A stretch of DNA of 64,000 nucleotides from Rhodococcus opacus B4 (GTDB lineage: Bacteria; Actinomycetota; Actinomycetes; Mycobacteriales; Mycobacteriaceae): contig NC_012522.1 of assembly GCF_000010805.1 (NCBI RefSeq), forward strand, positions 1,550,001 to 1,614,000, written 5' to 3'. The notes below the pieces were generated by a model. The model had not been told where the DNA came from, did not search any database, and was given only the letters and a program-made list of their open reading frames with translations. The translations under genes and the position numbers were made by a program. Numbering within the stretch: the first letter of the stretch is position 1; each line of letters opens with the position of its first letter. Of the stretch, positions 1 through 8,500 are shown in pieces.

Positions 1-3
1 AGG

Positions 4-1503
4 ATGACGATGCCTGATCCGACCACACTCGACGACTGGACAGTTCGCGCCGCGACGATCACGCCGCGCCGCGAACTGTTCGTCGACGGCGCATTCCGTC
101 CCGCCAAGTCGGACGAGACGTTCGATTCGATCAACCCGGCGACCGGCGAACTACTCGCCCGGGTGTCCGCCGCGGACGCCCCCGATGTCGACGTGGCGGT
201 CCGGTCGGCGCGGGAGGCGTTCGACTCGGGCATCTGGTCGCGCAGCCCGGCGTCGCACCGCAAACGGGTCCTGCTCCGGCTCGCCGAGCTGATCCTCGAG
301 CACCGCCACGAGCTCGCCCTGCTCGACTCCCTCGACATGGGCAAGCTCGTGGTGGAGGCGCTTAACGTCGATGTTCCATCGGCCGCAGAACTTTTCACGT
401 TCTACGCCGAGGCCCTCGACAAGGTCGGCGGGGAGATCGCGCCCACCGATCCGGGAAGTCTCGCGCTCGTCTCCCGCGAGCCGCTCGGGGTCGTCGCCGC
501 CGTGGTGCCGTGGAACTTTCCACTCGATCTGGCGGTGTGGAAGCTGGCGCCCGCCCTCGCCGCCGGAAACAGCGTCATCGTCAAGCCCGCCGAGCAGGCC
601 CCGCTGTCGGTGTTGCGGCTGGCCGAACTCGCGGCCGAGGCGGGCCTTCCGGACGGCGTCCTGGGTGTTCTTCCCGGGCTCGGCGCCACCGCAGGGGCGT
701 CGCTGGGCCTGCATCCCGACGTCGACGTCGTCGCGTTCACCGGCTCGACCGCGACCGGGAAGCGGTTCCTCCGGTACGCGGCGGACTCGAATCTGAAGCA
801 GGTCTGGCTCGAATGCGGCGGCAAGAGCCCGAATCTCGTGTTCGCCGACGCCGATCTCGACGAGGCCGTGGAGAAGGCCGTGTTCGGCGCCTTCTACAAC
901 CAGGGGGCGGTGTGCTCGGCCAACTCCCGCCTGCTGGTCCAGGAGTCGGTCGCCGAGCAGGTGACCGAGGCCCTCGTCCGGCGGGCGTCGTCGATCCGGC
1001 CCGGAAACCCGCTCGACCCCGCGTCGACGCTGGGCGCGATCGTCGACGAGAAGCACACCGAGACGGTCGCCGGTTTCATCGAGCGCGCCCGCCCCGACAG
1101 CCGGGTGTTGCTCGGCGGCAACCGCACCACCGTCGACGGGCGGGGTTGCTTCATCGAACCGACGATCCTCGGCGACCTCGCCCCGACCGCCGAGGTCGTG
1201 ACCCAGGAGGTGTTCGGACCCGTCCTCACCGTCCAGACGTTCACCGACGAGTCCGACGCCGTCCGCATGGCCAACGACAGCATCTACGGGCTGGCGGCCT
1301 CGGTGTGGACGGAGAACCTGAACCGGGCCCACCGCGTCTCCTCCGCACTGAGGGCCGGAACCGTGTCGGTCAACACCGTCGACGCCATCAGCGCGCAGAC
1401 CCCGTTCGGCGGGTTCAAACAGTCCGGTTTCGGCCGCGACCTGTCCCTGCACGCGATGGACAAGTACACCGGGCTGAAGACGACCTGGATCCGGCTGCGG
1501 TAG
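4..1503 (+). CDS. NAD(P)-dependent aldehyde dehydrogenase
   Basis: This 499-residue protein belongs to the aldehyde dehydrogenase superfamily and should oxidise an aldehyde to its carboxylate with NAD(P)+ in the cytoplasm. The general base lies in LECGGKSPN (Glu270) and the catalytic cysteine in GAVCSANSR (Cys304). The PWNFP motif near residue 167 and the GSTATGKR segment line the cofactor pocket. Overall style resembles the PuuC group that acts on aminobutyraldehydes, but the substrate cannot be read from sequence. Two in-frame ATGs lie at 4 and 10, and the ribosome binding site is mostly outside the window, so the start is uncertain. It is probably the last gene of an operon that begins to the left. 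Confidence 0.93.
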   Translation: MTMPDPTTLDDWTVRAATITPRRELFVDGAFRPAKSDETFDSINPATGELLARVSAADAPDVDVAVRSAREAFDSGIWSRSPASHRKRVLLRLAELILEHRHELALLDSLDMGKLVVEALNVDVPSAAELFTFYAEALDKVGGEIAPTDPGSLALVSREPLGVVAAVVPWNFPLDLAVWKLAPALAAGNSVIVKPAEQAPLSVLRLAELAAEAGLPDGVLGVLPGLGATAGASLGLHPDVDVVAFTGSTATGKRFLRYAADSNLKQVWLECGGKSPNLVFADADLDEAVEKAVFGAFYNQGAVCSANSRLLVQESVAEQVTEALVRRASSIRPGNPLDPASTLGAIVDEKHTETVAGFIERARPDSRVLLGGNRTTVDGRGCFIEPTILGDLAPTAEVVTQEVFGPVLTVQTFTDESDAVRMANDSIYGLAASVWTENLNRAHRVSSALRAGTVSVNTVDAISAQTPFGGFKQSGFGRDLSLHAMDKYTGLKTTWIRLR

Positions 1504-1682
1504 TGAGCGGGCGGACGTACCTTTCAGCGCACCCGAGGCGCCGGGAGGTACATTCGCCCCGAAACGTGGCACCCCACGCCACCGGGTCGAGCCGCTAAGC
1601 TGGCGCCATGTTTGCCCTCGCCCCTTCGGAACCGGATCCTCGATTGCGTTGTGCCACAGCACTTCAAGGCACCACCTCCACA

Positions 1683-2171
1683 ATGGAGACGGTCGCGGTC
1701 CGCCGGCTCGACGCGACCGACTGGGATGCGGTGCTCCGGATCTACTCCGAGGGGATCGCGACGCGACGGGCGACGTTCGACACGCAGACCCCCACCCGGT
1801 CCGAACTGGACGCGCGGTGGCTGGACGGACACCGGTGGGTGGCCGAGGTGGACGGGACGGTCGCCGGGTGGGCGACCCTCTCCCCCGTGTCGTCGCGGCG
1901 CTGCTTCCGCGGGGTGGCGGAGAACTCCGTGTACACGGCCGGGGAGTTCCGCGGCGTGGGCGTCGGGACCGCGCTGATGCGGCGGCTCATCGACGAGGCC
2001 GATTTCTCGGGCATCTGGACGCTGCAGGCCTCGGTGCTCGCCGTCAACGCGGGATCGATCGCCCTGCACCACGCGGTCGGCTACCGGACGGTCGGGATGC
2101 GGGAGCGGCTCGCGCAGATCGACGGCGTCTGGCACGACAGCGTCCTGCTCGAGCGCCGCCGGGACACCTGA
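1683..2171 (+). CDS. GNAT family N-acetyltransferase (phosphinothricin-acetyltransferase-like)
   Basis: This is a 162-residue GNAT acetyltransferase. The acetyl-CoA binding core is visible in the GEFRGVGVGTALMRRLI segment, preceded by an ENSVYTA strand typical of the Pat/Bar (L-methionine sulfone or phosphinothricin) subgroup. Its length fits that subgroup. An upstream in-frame ATG at 1608 would add 25 residues of low-complexity sequence, so I chose the ATG at 1683, where family homology begins. It likely acetylates a small amine or amino-acid analogue, but the acceptor is unknown. It stands alone between the aldehyde dehydrogenase and the oxygenase, with 31 bases before the next gene. Confidence 0.85.
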   Translation: METVAVRRLDATDWDAVLRIYSEGIATRRATFDTQTPTRSELDARWLDGHRWVAEVDGTVAGWATLSPVSSRRCFRGVAENSVYTAGEFRGVGVGTALMRRLIDEADFSGIWTLQASVLAVNAGSIALHHAVGYRTVGMRERLAQIDGVWHDSVLLERRRDT

Positions 2172-2202
2172 CACCACGACGAACCGGGCATACCGTGGAG
2201 GG

Positions 2203-3189
2203 ATGCTCCCCATCGTCGATCTCGCCGAACTGGACACCCCGGCCGGGCGGGAACGGTTGCGGGAAATCACCCACCACGTGGGTTTCTTCTACCTCGACGG
2301 GCACGGCGTGGACCGGGAAGTGCTCGACCGCGTGTTCACGGTCGCACGGGAGTTCTTCGCGCTGTCCGAGGACTCCAAACAGTCCATCGCGATGCTGAAC
2401 AGCCCGCACTTCCGCGGCTACAACCGCGTGGGCGGTGAGCTGACCAACGGCGAGACCGACTGGCGCGAACAGATCGACATCGGTCCCGAACGGCAGCCGA
2501 TCCCCGGCGCCGCCGACTACCTGCGGCTCCAGGGTCCCAATCAGTGGCCTACCGACCTGCCCGATCTCGAGAAGACGATCGAGGCCCTCGACGCCGCCCT
2601 CGCCGACGTCGGGATGCGGCTGCTCCGGAACTGGGCCGCGTCACTCGACGCCGACCCGGCGATCTTCGACGACGCGTTCGCGCACGCCCCCGCCACGCTG
2701 ATCAAGGTCGTCCGCTATCCGGCACGGCCGAGCGCAGACCACACCGGCGAACAGGGTGTGGGCGCCCACAAGGACTCGGGTGTGCTGACCATGCTGCTCC
2801 TCGAACCGGGATCGTCGGGACTGCAGGTGGAGACGGAGGACGGCGACTGGATCGACGCACCCGCCCGGACCGGGTCGTTCGTCGTGAACATCGGAGAACT
2901 GCTCGAGGTCGCGACCGGTGGCTACCTGCGGGCCACCCGGCATCGGGTGCTCACACCCGCCGGTGCACCCGAGCGGCTGTCGGTGCCGTACTTCCTCAAT
3001 CCCGCTCTGGACGCGACGGTCCCGGTGATCACCCTGCCGCCGCACCTCGCCGCGCGAGCCCGCGGAATCGAGATGGACCCATCGAACCCGCTCTACAACA
3101 CGTACGGCGAGAACGCATGGAAGAGCCGCACCCGCGCCCACCCGGACGTCTACGCGCGCTGGTACCCGGACGAGGCGGAACCGGGGTAA
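2203..3189 (+). CDS. 2-oxoglutarate/Fe(II)-dependent oxygenase, isopenicillin N synthase family
   Basis: This 328-residue protein has the two-domain layout of the isopenicillin N synthase superfamily: an N-terminal DIOX_N region (about residues 1-110) and a C-terminal Fe(II)/2OG jelly roll (about 160-270). The iron ligands are His189 and Asp191 in GAHKDSG and His247 in RATRHRV. The R-x-S pair that binds the 2-oxoglutarate carboxylate is Arg258 and Ser260 in ERLSVPYF. The protein should hydroxylate or oxidise a small cytoplasmic substrate. Actinobacterial relatives are often poorly characterised, and I cannot name the substrate. The next gene encodes a dicarboxylate/amino-acid symporter 195 bases downstream. 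Confidence 0.9.
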   Translation: MLPIVDLAELDTPAGRERLREITHHVGFFYLDGHGVDREVLDRVFTVAREFFALSEDSKQSIAMLNSPHFRGYNRVGGELTNGETDWREQIDIGPERQPIPGAADYLRLQGPNQWPTDLPDLEKTIEALDAALADVGMRLLRNWAASLDADPAIFDDAFAHAPATLIKVVRYPARPSADHTGEQGVGAHKDSGVLTMLLLEPGSSGLQVETEDGDWIDAPARTGSFVVNIGELLEVATGGYLRATRHRVLTPAGAPERLSVPYFLNPALDATVPVITLPPHLAARARGIEMDPSNPLYNTYGENAWKSRTRAHPDVYARWYPDEAEPG

Positions 3190-3259
3190 AAGTCCCGCCA
3201 CCACCGGGAGTAATGTTCCCGCAGTGTTGCTCCTGACCTCTCGGCGTTACGTCGACCTC

Positions 3260-3271
3260 CGCCTGCAGGCG
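3260..3271. repeat. 12-bp perfect palindrome upstream of the symporter gene
   Basis: CGCCTGCAGGCG reads the same on both strands and lies 113 bases before the symporter start. It could be an operator, but palindromes this short arise often in GC-rich DNA. No promoter could be assigned with confidence beside it. Confidence 0.25.
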
Positions 3272-3383
3272 AGTGCCATCTGTCCGCGCTCGCGCTGACG
3301 CACCGCTTCACTTCAGGACTCTCTCTCTCGCCGTACCCGCCCCACCGGGCGAAGTCTCACGGCCCCATGCGAAAGGCACACCC

Positions 3384-4766
3384 ATGCCCAGCCCCGCGCT
3401 GTCCACGCGCGCCGAGACCACCTCTCGGCGCCGACTCCCCCAGTGGGCCACGTCGTTCGGCCCCCAGATCGTCACCGGACTCGTCGTCGGCGTCGTCCTC
3501 GGTCTCGTCGCCCGCGCCATGCCCGTCGCCGCCGACGGCAACGAGAACTGGCTCGTCGGAACCGTCCACACCATCGGATCCAGCTATGTGAAATTGCTTA
3601 CCGTCGCGGTGATTCCGCTGGTGTTCACGGCCATCGTCAGCTCGATCGCCAACCTGCGCGAGGTGGCCAACGCCGCACGCCTGGCCGTGCAGACGCTGCT
3701 GTGGTTCGCGATCACCGCGTTCATCGCCGTGATCATCGGGATCGTCGTCGGGTCGATCACCCAGCCCGGAGCCCGCACCGGCGTCAGCGCGGCCACCGAA
3801 AGGGCGCCCGGCACCACCGGTTCGTGGTGGGCGTTCATCACCGGACTGGTCCCCAGCAACTTCCTCGGCCTGAACGCGAAGACCACCGTCACCGAGGGCG
3901 CGGCCAGTACGTCGCTGAGCTTCAACGTGCTGCAACTGCTCGTCGTCGCGGCCGCGATCGGCATCGCCGCCCTGAAGGTCGGGGCCAAAGCCGAACCGTT
4001 CCTGCAGTTCAACGCGTCACTCCTCGCCATCGTGCAGAAGGTGCTGTGGTGGATCATCCGTCTCGCACCGATCGGGACCGCGGCACTGATCGCGAACGCC
4101 GTCGCCACGTACGGCTGGGATGCCATCGGCTCGCTCGGCTGGTTCACCGCCGCCGTGTACGTCGGCCTGGCCATCGTGTTCTTCGTCGTCTACCCCGTCC
4201 TGATCCGCGCGCACGGTCTGTCGGTGCGCGCCTTCTATTCCGGCGTGTGGCCTGCCACACAACTCGGCTTCGTGTCGCGGTCGTCGATCGGCACCCTGCC
4301 CCTCACCGAGCGGGTCACCGAACGCAATCTCGGTGTCCCCCGCGAGTACGCGTCGTTCGCGGTTCCGCTCGGGTCGACCACCAAGATGGACGGGTGCGCC
4401 GCGATCTACCCCGCGATCGCAGCGATCTTCGTCGCCGAATTCTACGGTGTGCCTTTGTCGTTCACCGACTACCTGCTGATCATCGTCGTCTCGGTCATCG
4501 GGTCCGCGGCCACCGCCGGCACCACCGGCGCGACGGTCATGCTGACACTCACGCTGTCGACCCTGGGCCTTCCCCTCGCCGGCGTGGGGCTGCTGCTCGC
4601 GGTCGAACCGATCGTCGACATGGGCCGCACCGCGGTGAACGTGACCGGTCAGGCCCTCGTCCCGACCATCGTCGCCAAGCGGGAGGGCATCCTCGACGAG
4701 TCCCGCTACAACGCCGAGCGGAACGGCGACCCCTTCGCCGACGACGACACCGCCGTCGCGGCATAG
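3384..4766 (+). CDS. Dicarboxylate/amino acid:cation symporter (DAACS family)
   Basis: This 460-residue integral membrane protein belongs to the Na+/H+:dicarboxylate or glutamate symporter family. It has about eight hydrophobic helices with the two re-entrant hairpins of the family. The first hairpin carries a serine-rich SRSSIGTLP motif, and the cation/substrate-site motif STTKMDGCAA follows. It should import C4-dicarboxylates or acidic/neutral amino acids. The ATG at 3384 was chosen because an AAAGG ribosome binding site precedes it and the 37 extra residues from 3273 are not family-like. A perfect hairpin lies ten bases after the stop codon and probably ends the transcript. Confidence 0.93.
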   Translation: MPSPALSTRAETTSRRRLPQWATSFGPQIVTGLVVGVVLGLVARAMPVAADGNENWLVGTVHTIGSSYVKLLTVAVIPLVFTAIVSSIANLREVANAARLAVQTLLWFAITAFIAVIIGIVVGSITQPGARTGVSAATERAPGTTGSWWAFITGLVPSNFLGLNAKTTVTEGAASTSLSFNVLQLLVVAAAIGIAALKVGAKAEPFLQFNASLLAIVQKVLWWIIRLAPIGTAALIANAVATYGWDAIGSLGWFTAAVYVGLAIVFFVVYPVLIRAHGLSVRAFYSGVWPATQLGFVSRSSIGTLPLTERVTERNLGVPREYASFAVPLGSTTKMDGCAAIYPAIAAIFVAEFYGVPLSFTDYLLIIVVSVIGSAATAGTTGATVMLTLTLSTLGLPLAGVGLLLAVEPIVDMGRTAVNVTGQALVPTIVAKREGILDESRYNAERNGDPFADDDTAVAA

Positions 4767-4775
4767 CAAAGGCAA

Positions 4776-4809
4776 GACGACAGCCTTCCGCACGTGGAAG
4801 GCTGTCGTC
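4776..4809 (+). terminator. Perfect 14-bp hairpin ending at the next start codon
   Basis: The arms 4776-4789 and 4796-4809 are perfect inverted repeats of 14 bp with a 6-base loop, so the structure would be very stable. It lies just after the symporter stop codon and has no U-tract, as is common for actinobacterial terminators. The right arm contains GGAAGG (4796-4801), the only plausible ribosome binding site for the gene that starts at 4810. It may therefore also mask translation of that gene. Confidence 0.7.
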
Positions 4810-5205
4810 ATGGCCGACCTCAGCGAGATCAAGCGACGGATCGTCACGCAATTCCAGCGGCACGTCGCCAACCCGCTCTCCACGCGACTGTCGAGCCAGA
4901 CCCTCCTCGAGACCACCGGCCGGGTGAGCGGGCAGCCCCGCGTCACGCCCATCGGCGGCCGGCGCGCTGGCACCGAGTTCTGGCTGGTGTCCGAATTCGG
5001 GGAGAAGTCGAACTACATCCGCAACATCCGTGCGAACAACGCCGTTCGCCTGCGGATCCACGGCCGGTGGCACACGGGCACGGCGACGCCGCTACCCGAC
5101 GACGACACCCGGGCGCGGCTGGCGCAGCTGCCCCGGATGAACAGCACCGCCGTCCGCGCGGTCGGTACCGACCTCCTGACGGTCCGGATCGACCTCGCCG
5201 ACTGA
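4810..5205 (+). CDS. Ddn-like deazaflavin (F420)-dependent nitroreductase family protein
   Basis: This 131-residue protein belongs to the Ddn/DUF385 family of small split-barrel proteins that bind coenzyme F420 in actinobacteria. Typical features are the LLETTGRVSGQPRVTPIGG strand pair, where the conserved TxGRxSGxxR motif occurs, and the WLVSEFGEKSNYIRNIRANN segment. Family members reduce quinones, nitroaromatics or other electrophiles with F420H2. The start codon directly follows a perfect hairpin whose 3' arm holds the ribosome binding site, so translation may depend on that structure being melted. The partner dehydrogenase and physiological substrate are not evident from neighbours. Confidence 0.88.
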   Translation: MADLSEIKRRIVTQFQRHVANPLSTRLSSQTLLETTGRVSGQPRVTPIGGRRAGTEFWLVSEFGEKSNYIRNIRANNAVRLRIHGRWHTGTATPLPDDDTRARLAQLPRMNSTAVRAVGTDLLTVRIDLAD

Positions 5206-5525
5206 GCCCAGACCGCGGGCTGCCGGGTCATGCACGTTTTGCGGCCTGGCCAGGTGTGATGTTCGCAACTGCACGTTCGGTCCGCACGCCGGGCGCGGAT
5301 TTGCTACCGCTCGTCGTGCTGTGGCCGAGCAGCTTGCAGTAAAGACTTAGCCTCGGCTAATCTGCGGTTTCGCGTGGACATGCCAAAGTCCGCATTTCAG
5401 ACAACGACGTCTGCCTCACCGGCGCATCGGTACGGGGCCGGTTCTCTGCCGTGATCCTCTCGCCGACGCCACCCGTGCGCCCAGCACGGACCCCTATTCG
5501 GCGAGTATCGCGAGGAGACAGTCGG
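5206..5525. other. 320-base intergenic region before the glutamate synthase operon
   Basis: I see no gene here. The right half holds a candidate promoter at 5334-5363 with an overlapping palindrome at 5347-5360. The last 160 bases before the TTG start would form a long leader. The ribosome binding site of the glutamate synthase gene, GAGGAGA, lies at about 5512-5518. The left half shows nothing I can interpret. Confidence 0.6.
5334..5363 (+). promoter_or_regulatory. Candidate promoter for the glutamate synthase operon with an overlapping IdeR-like palindrome
   Basis: A -35-like TTGCAG (5334-5339) is followed after 18 bases by a -10-like TAATCT (5358-5363). The palindrome TTAGCC-TC-GGCTAA (5347-5360) covers the spacer and the start of the -10. 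It resembles the DtxR/IdeR iron box (13 of 19 positions of the mycobacterial consensus by hand). Iron-dependent repression is therefore possible but unproven. Confidence 0.45.
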
Positions 5526-8500
5526 TTGATTACGAGTGCCACCGAGTCCGGCCTGTACGACAGGACGCTCGACAAGAGCAGCTGCGGCGTGGGCTTCATT
5601 ACCCGCAAGGACGGCATTCAGACCCATGACGTCCTCCTCCGGGGCCACGAGGCCCTGTGTGCCGTTCCTCACCGCGGTGGCATGTCCGCGGAGGGTGTCG
5701 GCGACGGCGCCGGCGTGTGCGTCGACCTGTCGGTGCCGTACTTCCGGGCCCTGACCGGTGACGACGGTCTCGAGGCGGGCCGCTTCGGGGTCGGCAACTT
5801 CTTCCTCCCCACCGACGTCGCGTTCCACGCCGATGCGGAAGCCGTCATCGAGCGGGCGCTCGCCGAGCAGGGGTTCGAGGTGCTGCTCGAGCGCGACGTG
5901 CCCGTCGACGCCACCGTGCTCCGGCCCGCCGCGATCCGGCACCAGCTGCCGATCCGGCAGTGGGTGTTCACCGCGCCCGAGGCGTGCGCCGACGAGGCCG
6001 AGTTCGACCGCCGCATCCACGACGCCCTGCTCGCGATCGAGGCCGTCGCGTACACCCAGCCGGATCTGGCCGGGCTGTACCCCCTGTCGCTCAGCGCGCG
6101 CACCCAGGTGCTCAAGGGCCGCCTCAACTCGAACGAGGTGATGCCCTACTTCCAGGACCTCGTCGATCCGGCGCACGCAATCCACACCCTCTACTTCCAT
6201 ACCCGGTTCTCCACCAACACCGACCCGCACCCGACGATGGCGCAGCCGTTCCGTCTGATGGCGCACAACGGTGAGCTCAACACCGACAAGAAGAACCGGC
6301 TGTCGGAGGCCGCGCTCGCGCGTGCCCGCAACCGGGAGATCGTCCGCCCGCACGGCCAGTCCGACAGTTGCCGCCTCGACCAGACGCTGCAGAGCCGCGT
6401 CGTGGAGGACGGCCTCGACCTCGTGACCGCGGTCGTGTCGATGATGCCGCCTGCGTGGGAGAACGATTCCACCCTGTCGCCCGAGGTCCGCGCGATGCTC
6501 GAGTACTTCTCGCTGTACGAGGAGAAGAACGACGGCCCGGCCGCGCTGATCTTCGGCGACGGCACCGTCGTCGGCGCCCGCCTCGACCGGCTCGGACTGC
6601 GTCCGCTGCGTTCGGTGGAGACGGACGAGTACCTGTGCGTGACGTCCGAGGCCGGGCAGATCGATTTCGATCCCGCCACCGTGCTGCACCGGGGACGCAT
6701 CGAGGCCGGCGGCATGCTGTACTTCGATCACCGCGAGGGCCGCGCGTACTCCACCGACGAGGCGCTCGAACTGCTCGCCGCCCGCACCGACTACGTCGCG
6801 CTGGTCGCCGACGCGCGCCGCACCCTCGAGGCCCTGCCCGAGGTGCAGCCCGAGCCCGGCCCGCTGCGCTACAAGGGCGACCTCGACCGCCACCAGCGGT
6901 TCGTCGCGTACTCCCACAACCAGGAGAGCTTCAAGTTCATGATGGACCCGATGCTCGCATCGGGTCAGGAGAAGATCTCCGCGATGGGCTACGGCAACGC
7001 CATCAACGCGCTCTCCGATCAGGAAGGCGGCGTCGCCAAGTACTTCTCGCAGCGGTTCGCGCAGGTCACCAACCCGTCCCTGGACAGCATCCGGGAGGCC
7101 GACGGCATGACGCTGCGGGTGGCGCTCGGCGCCAAGCCGAACAGCGGTGCCCGCCCGGCCCCGCAGATCGTGGTGCCGTCGCCGATCCTCACCCACGCCG
7201 ACGCGCTGCGGATCCGCAAGCAGACCGAGACCCCCGTCGAGCGGTTCTCGATGCTGTACACCCCCGTCCAGGGCGACCCGGCCGCCAACGCCGCCGCCCT
7301 CGAGGCCGCGGTGTCGGCACTGTGTGACGATGTCGAGGCATTCGCGCGGGAGCGCGGTGGCATCGCCGTCGTCACCGACCGGCACGTGTCCACCGACAAG
7401 GCGGCGCTGCCGATGATCGTGGCGATCTCGGCGCTCAACCAGCGGCTCATCGAGGAGGGTCTGCGCCTGCGGGTCTCCGTCGTCGCGGAGAGCGGCCAGA
7501 TCTCGTCGTCCCACCACGTGGCCGCCGCCCTCGGGTTCGGCGCCGCCGCGGTGTACCCGCTCGCCGTCCGGCTGCGCGCCGAGGAGAAGTTCGCCGACGA
7601 GGCCGACGCCGCGTTCAAGCGATTCGCGAAGGCAGCCGAGAAGTCGCTGATGAAGACCATGGGCCGCGTCGGCCTGTGCACCGCCGAGAGCTACATCGGC
7701 GGCGAGTTCTTCGAACCCAACTACCTCGACACCGACGACCCGATCCTGCGCCGCTGGTTCCCGAACGTCCAGACCCCGGTCGGCGGTGTCGGCTTCGCGG
7801 TGATCGCGCAGGCCGTCGCCGACTGGCACGCCCGTGCCGTCACCGTGTCGGGCGAGAAGGACATCCCGCTGCTCGGCCTGTTCAAGGAGCGCGCCGAGGG
7901 CGCCGGGCACTCGTACGGCACGGCGGCCGTGCGCGGCTTCGTCGACCTCACCGAGGAGCCCATCGCGTTCGACACGGCCGGCACCCAGGACCACACGGAG
8001 TCGCTGCGACTGCTGCCGCTGAACCGGCTCGAGGACGCGTTCGGTCTCGACGACGACGCCTACCGCAACGCCGGCTTCCAGACGCTGACGCCCGAGGCGA
8101 TCGACCGCTTCGAGATCACTCCCGGCTACCGCGCATTCGCGCGGACCATGGCCGACGAGCGCACCCGCCGTCCCGCAGCGCTGCGGGACGTGCTGGATCT
8201 GCCCGCCGACGTCACGTTCCTCACCACGGCGGCGGAGTTCCGCAAGCAGATGGGCCGGTTCTCCCGCAAGGGCAACAACAGCTTCGCGGTGCGCGGACTC
8301 GCGTCCGAGGCCGTCGGCGACGACGGGTTCCGGCTCCGGCTCACCGGCCCCCACGCGGGTGAGGCCGGTGTGCTCGCGGCCCTCGGCGAGTCGCTGGTGA
8401 TGCGGTTCGGCGACGACCTCTGCGAGCACCGCGTCGACGGCGACGCGCTCCTCGTGCGCACGACCGGTGAGGCACTGCGATGTCTGTCGCTGCTGCGCAC

